From: Doryteuthis pealeii
Taxonomy: Eukaryota > Mollusca > Cephalopoda > Myopsida > Loliginidae
Length of the DNA: 64,000 nucleotides
Assembly: GCA_023376005.1 (NCBI GenBank)
Contig: CM042141.1
Location: 96,124,510-96,188,509, forward strand
Direction: 5' to 3'
Below are positions 42,918 through 55,728 of the stretch, piece after piece; within the stretch, counting starts at the first letter, position 1, and each line of letters opens with the position of its first letter. The translations under genes were made by a program, and so were the position numbers. The notes under the pieces were generated by a model. That model was not told the DNA's origin, did not search any database, and saw nothing but the letters and a program-made list of their open reading frames with translations.

Positions 42918-44379
42918 CCCCAATGATTCAAATGGATTGCGAAAAGATGGTAGAGTATGAAAAGATACCCTGTGAAAGCTACAAGAATGCAGGCAACTGA
43001 CTGTCCCCTGCTTGATGACATACAGGGCCAGACCCCTTACATATATAACTAGCTTGAACATGCTCAACGGTCGGCTATCCTCACACACTATCAGCAAAAA
43101 AAACATACCTGGGTGAGAACAGACAAAAAGATGACCTATAGCAAAATATGGTTTACAGCACAAAATTCCGCACACATCTTTGTATGCAGTGTCAATAAGT
43201 TATCAATTGAAAAGAGAGAATGTTGTAAATTAACCTACACTTTCTCTCCTATTCTATTATCACAGCTATGAACACCAAATACCTCCTTACTAACACTGTC
43301 CCTTCTCTACCTTCCTACTAATTCTCTCAGCCCTTTTATCCTACTCACTTCTGTAATCGCAATGGATGTAAATAAAGGATTTGTTTAACCTCTATCTTAT
43401 TCATTAATCTCAGCACGGTACGAAATAGCACAGAGAACGATGTTCACCCTGTTCGTAAAATGGATTCTGTAATGCAGGGAGTTCCGTGCAGGCTTTCTGT
43501 AAATAAATGCGACACAAAAAGCTTCTCTAAAACAATCAAAAGTGTTGCACCAAATACAAAGTAATTTCGGTTGATCCACTGATTCAAAGATACCTATGAA
43601 AAGAGATGTTTTAATTCAAAGCAGAGGACCCCAGACTACAGACAAGTCAGTGGGAATCAATCAATGCTACTTGCTCTTACCACCACGCTATCGATTTCTT
43701 ACTTCTAACACTTTAATACCCTACTACAACTCTCAGCTCATTACCCACGCAACCCCAGTGTTTTACACATTAAACACACTCTTAAGACAGCAGTATATTA
43801 TTTTCCACTTCTCTTGAAACACTATGCATACAAGCACACACATACAATAAGCATATCTCTAATGACTTTGCTAAGAGGAATTTTTCTTGAAAAACATTGT
43901 TTAATCTCTTTAGAAAACCGTTCTTAGATATTTTATATTTAGAGCTTTATAAAATTTTATTATTATTAAAAGCTGTCTTTTCCTTATTCATTCTTACTTT
44001 ATATATATTGTTACTTAAGAGAATGAATTATTCTCACATTGCCTAACCTACCAACATTACCTCTTCAAATCCACAGTTATTAGTGACAACAACTTTCTGT
44101 TTCTGTTTTGCAACTAAAACTTTAAAGATGATAATTAAATTATTGCAATATGTTTTGGCTTTTCTTTTTTAATGTGTCACCTAAATGAGAAAGATTTGAA
44201 ATTTAGGGGTGAAAAATGATTTAAAAAATCCAAAAAAACTGAGAAACCATCAACAAACAAACCTAAATTGTTTGTTTTAGATCATTAAGAGGAAGTGGCT
44301 AAAACAAATGGGTTCCAGCAAAAGAAACCAAAAATGATTGTAGTTGAATTTTGCATACTGCAATGAGGATACAATAGAT

Positions 44380-44660
44380 CTGTTTTTGCCAATGGTTGAT
44401 GGTTGAATTATTACGCATGTTAACCCTTGGGGGTATTTTATGCCAAAGACATTTTTTTAATTCATTCTGTTTAGCGTATTCAAATTATTTTAAAGAATAT
44501 TTTTTTAAACTCCTTTTTTGATCTATTTAACCCACAGAGATGGGACCCAACCGGTACTACCACTCTGGCCGAGGACCGGGATAATGCAATGAAGGGTACT
44601 GCCAACTCCCCATGAGCTTCAAAAATTGGAACCTCACCACTAAATACAGTTTAACACATA
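44380..44660 (+). repeat. Dispersed repeat E (right-arm copy)
   Basis: 'acgcatgttaacccttgggg', 'gatctatttaacccacagag' and 'atgggacccaaccggtactaccactc', as at 27850-28100 and 59970. Confidence 0.65.
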
Positions 44661-44814
44661 CTTAATGGATTCTTGAGGTATAATCATAGAAGATACACAT
44701 AATAGCAGGAGTTTAGTCTAAAACCTCAAATCCAAACAATGCATCATTCCTACAAGTTTATAAATTAATTATTTTTAAAAGCAAGTGAAGACAGCTCAGT
44801 ACAGTTGACCCATT

Positions 44815-44990
44815 TTGACACCTGAATATTGTGTTTGTGTTGCACGTGCCAGTGCCCAGGGTAGAGTCTCTGACTTTGCATGCTAGGTGCTCGGTTTTTG
44901 ATCTTGTCGAGAGATTGTAGGTATACATGTAAGGTTGAAACGTGTACGGTGTTCTTGACACGTCAGTTACTCGTTCGCTGAGTTTGCCTG
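44815..44990 (+). mobile_element. tRNA-derived SINE, family F (right arm)
   Basis: 'gtgcccagggtagagtctct', 'gactttgcatgctaggtgct' and 'cggtttttgatct' follow a tRNA-like A/B box layout, with 'gtatacatgtaaggttg' downstream. Confidence 0.6.
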
Positions 44991-45634
44991 TCATGATATT
45001 TTCAATTAATTATTGAATTTTATATGATATACGCATTGTATTGCCTTCGAATATATAGTATATTATATATTATTATATATATATATATTATATTATAAAA
45101 AGAACTAAAACCAAAGTTTTAATAACAAAATATAGTTTTGATGGTTAATATGAACACATAAGCAAATTAAAAGACTGGTTTTCAGATAAATTGAGAGTTG
45201 AACTAGACACAAAAACAAGATGTATTTGAAATCTTGTTTTAGCCCTTTCTAGGCACATTTGGCACCTATAAAAATGACGAGAGAACCTTTCTTCCTCTCC
45301 CTAAAACAGTTGGAAGCCTTACAATAAAAGTGACTTTGATAGGAAAATGCCAAGTAATAAAGGAAAAGATTTTAAAAATTATAACAGTAATTTGAAACCC
45401 AAACAAACAAATTCAGCTAAAAAGTACATTTAAAATTTCAAACTGTATATTCAATACAATTCTATTTAATTCAATTAGGCAAGAGAAATGTATGATTTTG
45501 CCTGTTAACCAACCTATCCTCAGGTTGCCATGAAATGATTTGCTAAACTGAATCATTGTGGAGAGATTGCACCCTATTGCTCTAATAGATTACATCACAC
45601 CCATACACAATTAGAACACTCGCTCAAACAGACT

Positions 45635-45656
45635 GGGGGGGGGGGGGGGGGGGGGG
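45635..45656. repeat. 22-base poly-G run
   Basis: An uninterrupted run of 22 G in the right arm. The matching place in the left arm (about 40100-40115, 'ctgtctgttgagg') has no such run. Confidence 0.95.
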
Positions 45657-47275
45657 TCAGACTTACCCAATTTTGTTTACATGAGAAGACTTCAATGAAA
45701 TGTATCATTTTTTTTAATGAAAAAGTTAAAATGAAAGGGAATTCTGATTAAATAATCATTTTTTCTATGAACATTCTTTCTTCAGTTATTTGTCTAAAAT
45801 AAACAATTTCATGACAAAATGCCAGATAACAGCAATTTATAAATTAATAAACTTAATTGCATGATTAAAATAGTGTATACTTAAATAGTAACTTATTCTA
45901 TATATGGCCATCTTTAAAAAAGTAAGATGAATCTGATGATGTTAATTGTGACTCATCCAATGATATACTTATTTTCTTCAAAGCAAAATTTTATTGTTAC
46001 AAGAGAAACTGAAAATTCTCAATGTTACATAATACATTGGCATAGCCTATCATCATTTTGTAGTGTGTAGGATGTAAATTCACGTTTAACCACAGTAGGA
46101 CTCATAGAAAAATACATATAAGTCATTAAGTTGCAGACAAACCTTATCCACTAGACTCGCTGATTTGGCTGACTAGAATCATGTGACTAGGGAACTCTAT
46201 GGAAAGTAGTTTTAGTTATTTAGAATCGACCAGAGAGTTGTCATGTTCAGACACATTTTTTCGTCTGTCTGATTTCTCACACATGCACCACCTGTTGAAG
46301 ATGGATTGAGTAAATAAAAACACACAATTACAGTTCTGTGTTCATAATTTATAACCAACTAAGATGGAAGTGGAAGATACAATACCAGATATGACCTAAT
46401 GAAGAAGAAACTCCAGAGAACCTGACACAAACCCAAGCAGAGAATAAAGAGTATAGCAGATATATATATATATGGATAAGGAGTATGCAACATTAATTCA
46501 GAACCCCCCCCCCAATTTTTATTGTGTTTGAAATATGAAAAACAGTAATTTATCTGAAAAGAATTAAGGAAAAAAGAAAGATGAAATCTTTGTTCATCAA
46601 AAAGAAGAAAGACTATAAATAGAAAAGAATCACTTTAGGTCAGAATAATTTTGTTTTCTTTTAAACAGCAGTATCTGGAATATCACATTATGATATTAAT
46701 TATTACAAGTTCGATATGTTACTTAGAAGCTATTGCCAAATAGTTCAATGATGTAAAAAGTATAATAATCTTGATTTAACTCTCTCACTTTTAAAAAACT
46801 TTCTCTTCATCTTTCATTATTGAAACAGATTAGCATTATCGCTTCTACGCACTCACCCCTTCTCTATCTTCACCTAGTCCTTCTTTCCTATATTTTTCTG
46901 TGTAGCATGTCTATTTTCCCCTTTCTTTTTGATAATAAAACAAATGGCCGTTATTAGCTGAGTGACAACACTCTAAGAAATAAGAATTTCGCAGATAAGC
47001 AACACAGATAGTCAGGATTTACATTTTTGCTTGCATTTTTGGCCATTTGGACAGTCTTATTTTTACCATGAGGGTGTACAAGATGATAAGGCCGTACAAT
47101 TAAGGAACACGAGTTATTAATATATAGATGTCAAGTTGAGATGGAACTCATTAGTTAGCTTTTCGTAAAATATTGCGTTGATATTTTTTTCTTTTTATCA
47201 AAAAAAAAAAAAAAAAAAATCCATCCAAATACTGGTTAAAGAATACAAAATAGCAAAAGTAGATTATTTACTTAC

Positions 47276-47397
47276 CATTCATTCCATAAAACTTCTTCAT
47301 TAAGCCTGAATGGTCAAGCTTTTGGAGCAGTTATAAGAGACGACTTAGCCTGTATTCCTCCATAGCAAAGGCCACATTCAACAGTTATTCCTGATAG
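47276..47397 (-). CDS. PIK3C2: PIK3C2 exon: first C2 domain beginning, frame broken
   Basis: Contains ITVECGLCYGGIQAKSSLIT, then after a small indel 'FRLNEEVLWNEW', matching the 'L.HGG..L......W.E.I.FP' layout of PI3K C2 domains. Acceptor gttttcag, donor gtaagt. The following C2 exon is not found in 42918-47275. Confidence 0.75.
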
Positions 47398-50300
47398 CTG
47401 AAAACAAAAAGACAAAAAACTTTAGTAGATTTTCCTTTTTCCCTCCCTGCAATAAAATATTTCTAACTTTATATTGATGATTAAAACTCACAAGCTGTGT
47501 TGTTTATTCCTACATTTTATAAATCAAATATAAATAATAAAGAATCATTTCCCCATAATTATCCCCTTCATTCACAAAGACAACACTAGAAGTTTATTTG
47601 GGTTGAGGAAAAACAGAAATTCATTCATTAATAAAAAGAGTGAAAAAAAATAAATTAGATATAAGAGAATTTATGTTTGTAGCCATTAGTATTAGTTAAG
47701 AATTAAGACTGAGTATTCAATTGATGTAAAATGCTCTATCATATAAGCTATCTGGAGGAATCAATAGACGTGCGTTAGGTGAGTTATTTTGATTGATTTT
47801 AATGGCATGTCCATCCAATTGGGATTATTTTATGCCTGGTGTTAGGGAATTGCACTCACCATAGAGTTTTCATTATTTTCAACACTATTTCCTCTTTGTG
47901 ATTTCTTTCCTCTTTTAAATTCTGTCAACAGTTATTTTTATTCAATCGTCAATAGTTGATATTTTTAATGTTCAGTTGTTTATACATTTATAGTACATTT
48001 TTTTAATGTAGTTTTAAGATTTTTTTGCACGCAGTTATATGATATAAAGTACTGCTATCTAATTAAATAAGTTTCACACAATTGTATGATTTTTCATCAA
48101 CTATTCCATTAGAACTAGAGACAACTGAATAAGATTAACTGTTGACAAAATTAAGAAGAGGAAAAAAGTCAAAAAGAGGAAAATAAAAGAAATAAGTGTT
48201 CAAATAATGAAACTCTATGTGTATTACATGAGTTTGAAAAATGATTTCTTTTGACTAATTGAAATATGCAAGCTTCTCACTCAAATGTTTAGTTTTTATC
48301 TAATTCTTTTTTTAAAAACAATTATTAAATCTTTGTGAATCCTTGCCTTCAACAATTATATGGGTTGAATTCATTTACAAGTCAATGTTTTTAATCACTT
48401 TCCTGCCTACTATTTAATGCATTCTTTAAATTAATTTGATTCTTATACATTTGGTACCAAAACCTTTTTTTTATGATTATCTTTAATGAAAATATTTGAA
48501 GAGAGTGCTGAACTCTAAAAGGTTATTTAAAATACTATCAATATTTTCTTTTGCAGAAAGTTAGAGAACAAAAGAGAATTTGAGCAAAAATACTCACACA
48601 TTGGTCCATTTAACATGGATTCTATGAGCAGTAGAAATTGTACAATGAAGTTGTCTCGAATAGTGCTACTTCTTGAATGTCTGTAAATAGAAATAATAAT
48701 ATACAGCTAATTGATAAAATAAAATAAACAAAACATAAAAATCATGTTTCCCAGTTTAAATTTCAAGATTTAATATTTCAGTATTTGGCAACTGATAGCA
48801 AAACTGTTGAAAACAAAACTTGTAAAATATTTCAATTCGGATAAAAAGGCTGTAAAAAGAATTTTGATTCAAGTATATAATATTAGAAAAAATAAGGAAG
48901 GTACTTTCTGTGTGTTAATATACAAAATGAAGTTTATATACATTTGATACAAATACAAAATGAAGTTTATATACATTTGATACAAATACAAAATGAAGTA
49001 TATACATTGAACAAATACAAAATAAAGTTTATAATATACAAATGAAGTTGAATACAATTTGATACAAATATTATAACTTTGTTATAAATGTCCTTATTCA
49101 GAAAAATAAAATGCACAATTATTTCTGTGCCTTTAAATGTATCAGGGTGAGTCCAAGTTTTGTAATATTTGATAATGCTAGTTTGTAGTATGTATATCAC
49201 ATGACCAAAGCAGTTCAAGCTGTGAGGTACCCACTAGGATTGGTCATATTATGGTAATTGGTGAACTGACATGTATTGCTTCACTCTATGTGTGATTTGA
49301 AATTCACTCAGATAAATGTGCAAAAGTCTAATTCAGGAACTTATTCTTTACAAGTTTGAACTGGGCCACAAACACTACAGAAACCATTAAAAACATTTGT
49401 TATGCAAAAAGGTGAAGGTGCAGTTGATAACAGTACAGTTACCAGAGAGTTCAAGAAATTTTGCTTGGTTACAAGACCTCAACGATCAGACAAGGTCAGC
49501 TAGGCCTTAAAACTGTGGATTGCTAGGTTGTGCTTTAGGTCATACAGGCAAATCTAGTTTGGTTTGGCTTGGATTCTTTGTTTTAATGGCATATCAACCC
49601 ATTGTCGTTATTTATTCCCAAGACCATCTTTGTAGAAAAACAATAGTCAGGGTTCCCACTCATTTTAGGAAATCATTTTCCAGGACATTTTTCAAATTTT
49701 CCAGAAACAGCATTTTGTTCATGGCAATTTCATAATTTAATCGATAAAATCTATACCGACACATTTAGACAGTTTTATTCTTACTTTTGTATGATGCAGG
49801 GTTAATAAATTATCTTGGTTTTATTTATTAGATAGATTCTAAAAACAAACATCTATCTAATAACAAGCCTACTTTAGAGTAAAAAAAAAAAAAAACTTTT
49901 TTTTTTTAGCTCACTTCTTCAAATAAACTTATCTGAACATTTTATTGAACTTTCTTCTAAATAATGGTATTTGATAATAAAATTAGAATTATGTCAATTC
50001 AATTGTGGAGATATTTTTAATGTCGAATTTCTGTCAAAATTATTTGACTGACTTACAGATAAGTTAAATGTTCTGAATTTTATGGAAATTTACGTCTTGT
50101 AAAACGTAATTTATTGTTTGTTTGTTTGTTAAAACCTTTAACTCTTTAACAATCGATAAAGTAGTCGGACTCTGACTAATTCTTGTCTTGTTTATGTTCA
50201 GTGTCATGTAAAAATAAATCAAAATATCGCTACAAGATGAAAGCGAAACTTCTTCGGATGAAAGAAGCATTTTTACTGTTTAATGAATATTCATGAATAA

Positions 50301-50922
50301 TTTGGGAAATCTTGGGTAGATTCGGTGAGCGTTGAAAATAAAATAAAAATATTAAAAAAAAAACACTGTCCTTGTTATTTTACTAGTTATATTTATTTAC
50401 TGTAACAATAACATTAATTTTGTCTCAGATACTTCAAATTTTCCACAACAAAATACAAATTTTTTTCCAGGAATTTTGACAAAAAACACCCCTTTTTCCA
50501 GGTTTTCCAGTACTGGAAAAGTTACATTTTGTTTTCCAGGACACATGGGAACCCTGAATAGTGGTACTATTTAACCCATGGCAGGGGGCAAATACAGCAA
50601 GTAGCACTCAGAGAGTATCAGATAAGCTCAGTATCTCACAGTCTAGTGTAGTTTGTCACCTTCACAACCTCAGCAAAAGCATCTGAGCTGCCAAATTGTG
50701 CCACACATTAAAATATTGCAAAACTTTTGACTCACCCTCTTATAGAAAAGCATAACTGAGAAAAAATCTTTCAAAAAATAAGAAAAAATGTTATAAAATA
50801 AATAAATAAATAAGATCAAATAAAAAGATCAAATAAAAAAAGATCTAGGAAAAATGAAAAAGAGACAAAAGTAAAAAAGCCAAAAACAAAAAGATCCTGT
50901 GTGAGTTTTTCCACTTATATAC

Positions 50923-50960
<38 letters not shown>

Positions 50961-51240
50961 TTTCAAGTAGTGAAAAGTAATTTACCTTTGATCTCTGGTT
51001 CTCTAGAGCTAAGAAGGAAATCAGTCTGGAATGTCCGGCAGTAAAGATTCACCAAATTTTTCACAGCAATAATAAGAACTTCCAAAGCATCCTGTAGATT
51101 CTCAATCAATGTCACTTGGCAGCCAGACTGGACAAAACAAAAAAATATAGAGTAAATACAATAAATTTACATTTACAAAGTGCCTAATAACCATGTATCT
51201 TTTACAATACAGTATAGGCTGGTCCTAAAGTCTTGTCACC

Positions 51241-51286
<46 letters not shown>

Positions 51287-54200
51287 AGTAAACAAACAAT
51301 GTGTTTGATATGGCTTTTTTTTAGCTGACAACTTTTGGGAGAATATGTGCTTAATTGAAGTCGTACCTAATTTTGAAAATTGATTAATTAATAATTAATG
51401 AATTAGGCGGGCATACCTATTCAAATGTAAGGCTAAACAAATCGAGAAAAATCAATCTCTGTATGTACATTTCAGCCTATTAGGCCTCATCAGCAGAGCT
51501 GATATATATATATATATATATTATCTTTTTTAGAGGTAAAATAATTGCATAATATAGAAATTTTAGAAAATAATTTTTAATAAATTTTTTTTTAAGAGTT
51601 AAAATAATTACGTGACTTATATATATTATATTATTAAAACGAAAAATAATGAAAGTTACAAGAATATGGGGTGACAAGACTTTCGGACCACCCTGTACCT
51701 ATTTTTTTAAAAAAAAGAATACTATTTGAGTTTCAAACAAAGATTTAATACAATTTTAATTTTTCACTTAGGACTTGTTAATAAGATTAAAGTTTAAAAA
51801 AAAACAAAAACAAAAAAAACGAAAACATAATTAACAAAATATTTTACCATATAATTATTTATTTCTTACTTGAAATTTCACATTCACAATGAATTTGCTA
51901 TGATCAGGGAAACTTTTTTTTTTTTAAAAAGGTATATATTGTGTACATTGTTTTTTTTGGGGGGGGGCACCTTGCATGGTGTAATGTTTAGCCAGCTGGA
52001 TTAGCAGATTATTGTTATTGAGTTCAATTCTTGTTGGGAGCTCCATTCTTCTAGACTTGTGCCACAACTAAACTAAGCAAATAACTATTTTCTTTGGGTT
52101 GCAAAATAATATTGCTATTTGTAGAGCAGATAATTTTTATTTACCTTTCTGCATCACTTAACTCGTCAGAGTCTTTGCTGTTAAACTTATTATTCTGTAG
52201 AAAAAAAAAAAAGCAAGAACAATTATATATATATATATTATATATATATATATATATATGCACACACACATAGAAACAAACAGAACTACCTATAATAGTA
52301 ACTCTATCTAAGAAGACAAAAATCTTAAATCATATAAAACAATTAAATCCACTAATTTTTGTTAAGTTTGATTTCCTATAAAAAAAAACATGGTGGAAAC
52401 ATAAGTAATTCTAAAATAAATGAAAAACTAATTTATATAAAAGATATAGACAGGAGTGAATCATAAACATTTTCAGTAAACTTTTACCAGTAAATTTCAA
52501 TGAAATTGCATTAGAAACAATAAAACATCTTATTAAATTTTTACCAGAAAGGAACTGACAAGGATGAAATTTTGGTGAAAAAAACAATGCTCTCACCTCC
52601 ACAAAGTAGAAAAATAATCATCAAGTAAAATCATTGTGCAAAAATAAATGCTATTTTTATAATGAAAATGCATACACTTTATGATAAAATACACACACAC
52701 ACGCACATCAAGAAAAAACAATCAAAACAAAGTTTATATTGAGTCATACTAAATCAGGGGAAGTAACTCACGTTTGATAAATCTTTGACGATGTTCTCAA
52801 TTCGCTCAACGGCACTGACAAGTTCCATAGTTTCTAATTGTTCAAGAACTGAACATATTGCTTTCACTGATTGCTTCAGTGACTTTGGCTGAATAAGATC
52901 TCCCTAAAAAATAAAAAAAAAACAATAACAAATTGAATGTTATTATAATAAAATCAAAAGTAATAAAAAAACATTAAAATGATTATGATTAAGATAACCA
53001 TGGTGATTAAATACATAAAAAAAGGCAAAAGCCAATGAGATCTGTTGTAATCACCATTAGAAGAATTAAAATTAATCTAAGCAAAAACAAAAAACAAAAA
53101 ATACTTTGATCTGAAACATTAATGATCTGTCAGAAGGTTGAGTGTGTCAAATTTCACCTCAATTATAAATGATAAAAATGGGCATTGATGAAGAAAACAA
53201 TCAAACACATTAGATATCATCAAGTTGTGCCGACAGCAGGGATCTCCATGACTCTTCCATTCTCTATCAGTCATTGCTCCGGACAGGTCCTCTGCACAGT
53301 ATCCAGTATCCATACAGAGCTTATTAGTGTAATTCTTTCCTGGCTGTCCCACACTGGTGTGTCCATGTATATGTGTCCATAGGATAATGTAACTTATGAG
53401 CTCATTTTTGCTTCTCCAGCATGTCTTGTTTGTCTTTACCCAAATGGTCTGTGTGATAGGAAGCAAATGGCCACACAGCTTCCTTTTTATGGGATGCTAC
53501 TTCCAGGATTTGTTCAAGACCACATACAGCATCCTTATGTAGTTCCTATCCAGCTTTTTCTTCAAACGTTTCCTTAGAGTCCAAGTGGTTCAGCCATAAA
53601 GTAGCACTAACATGGTTACAGCTTGGAAGAATTCTCGCTTTGTCTTATCAGAGAGATCAGATTTCCATATGATCAATAACATTGGCCGGCCATGTTTTCA
53701 AGGTCAAATATATAATAGCTGATTTTAAGGCACTGGATCCAAAAATCATACTCATTTTTTCCAATCAGACCAAATTTTTAAGATACAATCTCTTACTTGA
53801 AATGTATAGAACAGTATGAATTCAGCATAAAATGGTGATCATATATCTTGATAAACCTTTGGAAAAAGATTTCCATCACAGGCCAGTGTACTCTGCAAAT
53901 AGCAGTCCATATACAGACAGATACCCATGGAAAGATTATAGTACTAATTTGGTTGAATTATATCTGTTGAGATTCACACCATTATTGAAACACTGTTAAT
54001 CTAAGTCTGTAGTAAGCCTACAGTTTAAAAAGAACTGACAGTCTTTCCTTGGTTGTTGATATTCTAGTATATGAATATCCACACAGTCCATAATCTTAAA
54101 TGCCTTTTGTCCTGCCCACCCATTGGCTACGATTTACCTGAAGTTGCTGCTGCTGCTGCTTCTACCACTGCTGGTAAAGTCTATATATAGAAGTGGTGAT

Positions 54201-55693
54201 TCTGTTTACAGCTTATACCACATGTGGTGTAATGGTTAGCGAGCTAGATTAGCAGACCATTGTTAGTGAGTTTGATTCTCACTGGGCACCCTGTACTTCT
54301 GGCCTTGTGCCACATCTAAGATAAGCTTAGTAAATAACTATACCACACAGTAATCCAACAATATCTCTAATAAATTATTCAGAATTAATGAAAATAACTT
54401 GTCTTTTTATTGCATTAAAAATTGTCTATTTATTTTGCCAAATACAAATATAGTGTAATGGCTAGCAAGTAGTCTCGAAGATCTATTACTACTTCATAGT
54501 GAGTTTGATCCTCTGTTGGATGCCCCATCCTTGCAACCTTGTGTCACATCCTACCTGTGGCAAATGGGTTGGTAATACCTACAAATGATTAATTCTTACC
54601 TGAAGTGCATGGTCACTTAATTTTTCAATTTCTTTATAAAAAGTGTCCATCAAAATGTCTAGATTATCTCTGAAAAGACAAAAAATAGCCATCATTAATT
54701 TTTTGCTTTACAAAAATCAATATTATCTTTAAACTATGAATAGACAATATCACTTTCTAAAAGATTAACAGAAAATTTAATCACTTAATAAAAGGAAATA
54801 AAATATTAAAAAGTTTTTTTGAAAATGCTGTAGATAAATTGCAAATTATCAAAAAGTAATACATACGAATTTAACAAGCCATTTAATTTTAATTTTGATG
54901 AACTTCAATTGGTTTTGACGATTTAAAGTGTCTGAACTATAAATGATTTACAAAACATAAAAAAGCATATCATAATTAATAATGATTTGCAACTCTACTG
55001 TATTTTGTACAGATTATCAATGATACAGAAATAAGTATTATTTCGTTTTTTCAGAGTGTTGTCTTCATCTTTATTGTTATGTACACAATGTTTAGTGCCC
55101 TTCATCTTTCTTCAGGTGTTTCTTGTTGAACTCTGGAGCCTTCATGTCATAATTGAAAGCCTTTAGAGAACTTTGAACTGAACCAGATATAAGGGTTGAG
55201 TTAAGACAGTTCTAAGTGACAATCATCTGGAGGTTGCAGGTTCAATCCTCACTACAGGCAAGAATAATATAGAATACTTAACATAGCTTAACACTTGTAC
55301 CCAGTCATGGTTAACAGATTGAGAGCAATCTACCCCCAATGAATCAAATAAAGGGTTTGGTTCAAAATTCCATGAAGGCTTCCAATTATGAAGGTTTCTG
55401 TGAGTTTGACAAGAAACAAGTCAAGAAGGCCTGAGAGCACATCAGCTGAAACATTGTGTATATAACAATAAAGATGAGGACAAAAGTCAAAAATATCCAA
55501 AGATACAAATTAGGAAGCCTCATCTCAAAAAATTCAGACAACTAATTAAGAAATAAGTTTTTAAAAAGAAAAACATGATTTAGAAAAAAATATTTTAAAA
55601 ATTAAATGTTTTTCTGTAGCTGAGAATTAATGAGTGAATTTTGATAAATGAATAAAAAAAAAAGCAAACAAAAACTAAAAGCAAATAGAACTC

Positions 55694-55728
<35 letters not shown>

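Larger units (their letters stand above)
49142..50742. mobile_element. Mariner-like element with nested hAT MITE (right-arm copy)
   Basis: TIRs 'cagggtgagtccaagttttg' and 'aaaacttttgactcaccct' with TA at the outer ends. Contains the transposase remnant (49290-49520, plus) and hAT MITE (49648-50555). The nested order dates the hAT insertion after the mariner. Confidence 0.8.
42918..54655 (-). repeat. Right arm of giant palindrome (about 11.7 kb)
   Basis: Mirror of 31238-42835. Homology stops at about 54655, inside a PIK3C2 exon (54600-54669), while the sequence to the right stays single-copy and coding. The true genomic sequence therefore probably runs rightwards through this arm, with the left arm as the fold-back copy. 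Confidence 0.95.

Noticed and set aside
48869..49218. Repetitive ORF (YQMYINFILYL repeats) as a tandem-repeat protein
   Set aside because: It is the reading of an AT-rich minisatellite (48915-49070) inside PIK3C2 intron DNA; the mirrored copy does not keep it open.
31238..54655. CRISPR array or phage-type inverted region
   Set aside because: No short regularly spaced repeats, no cas or recombinase genes; the DNA is intron-bearing animal sequence.
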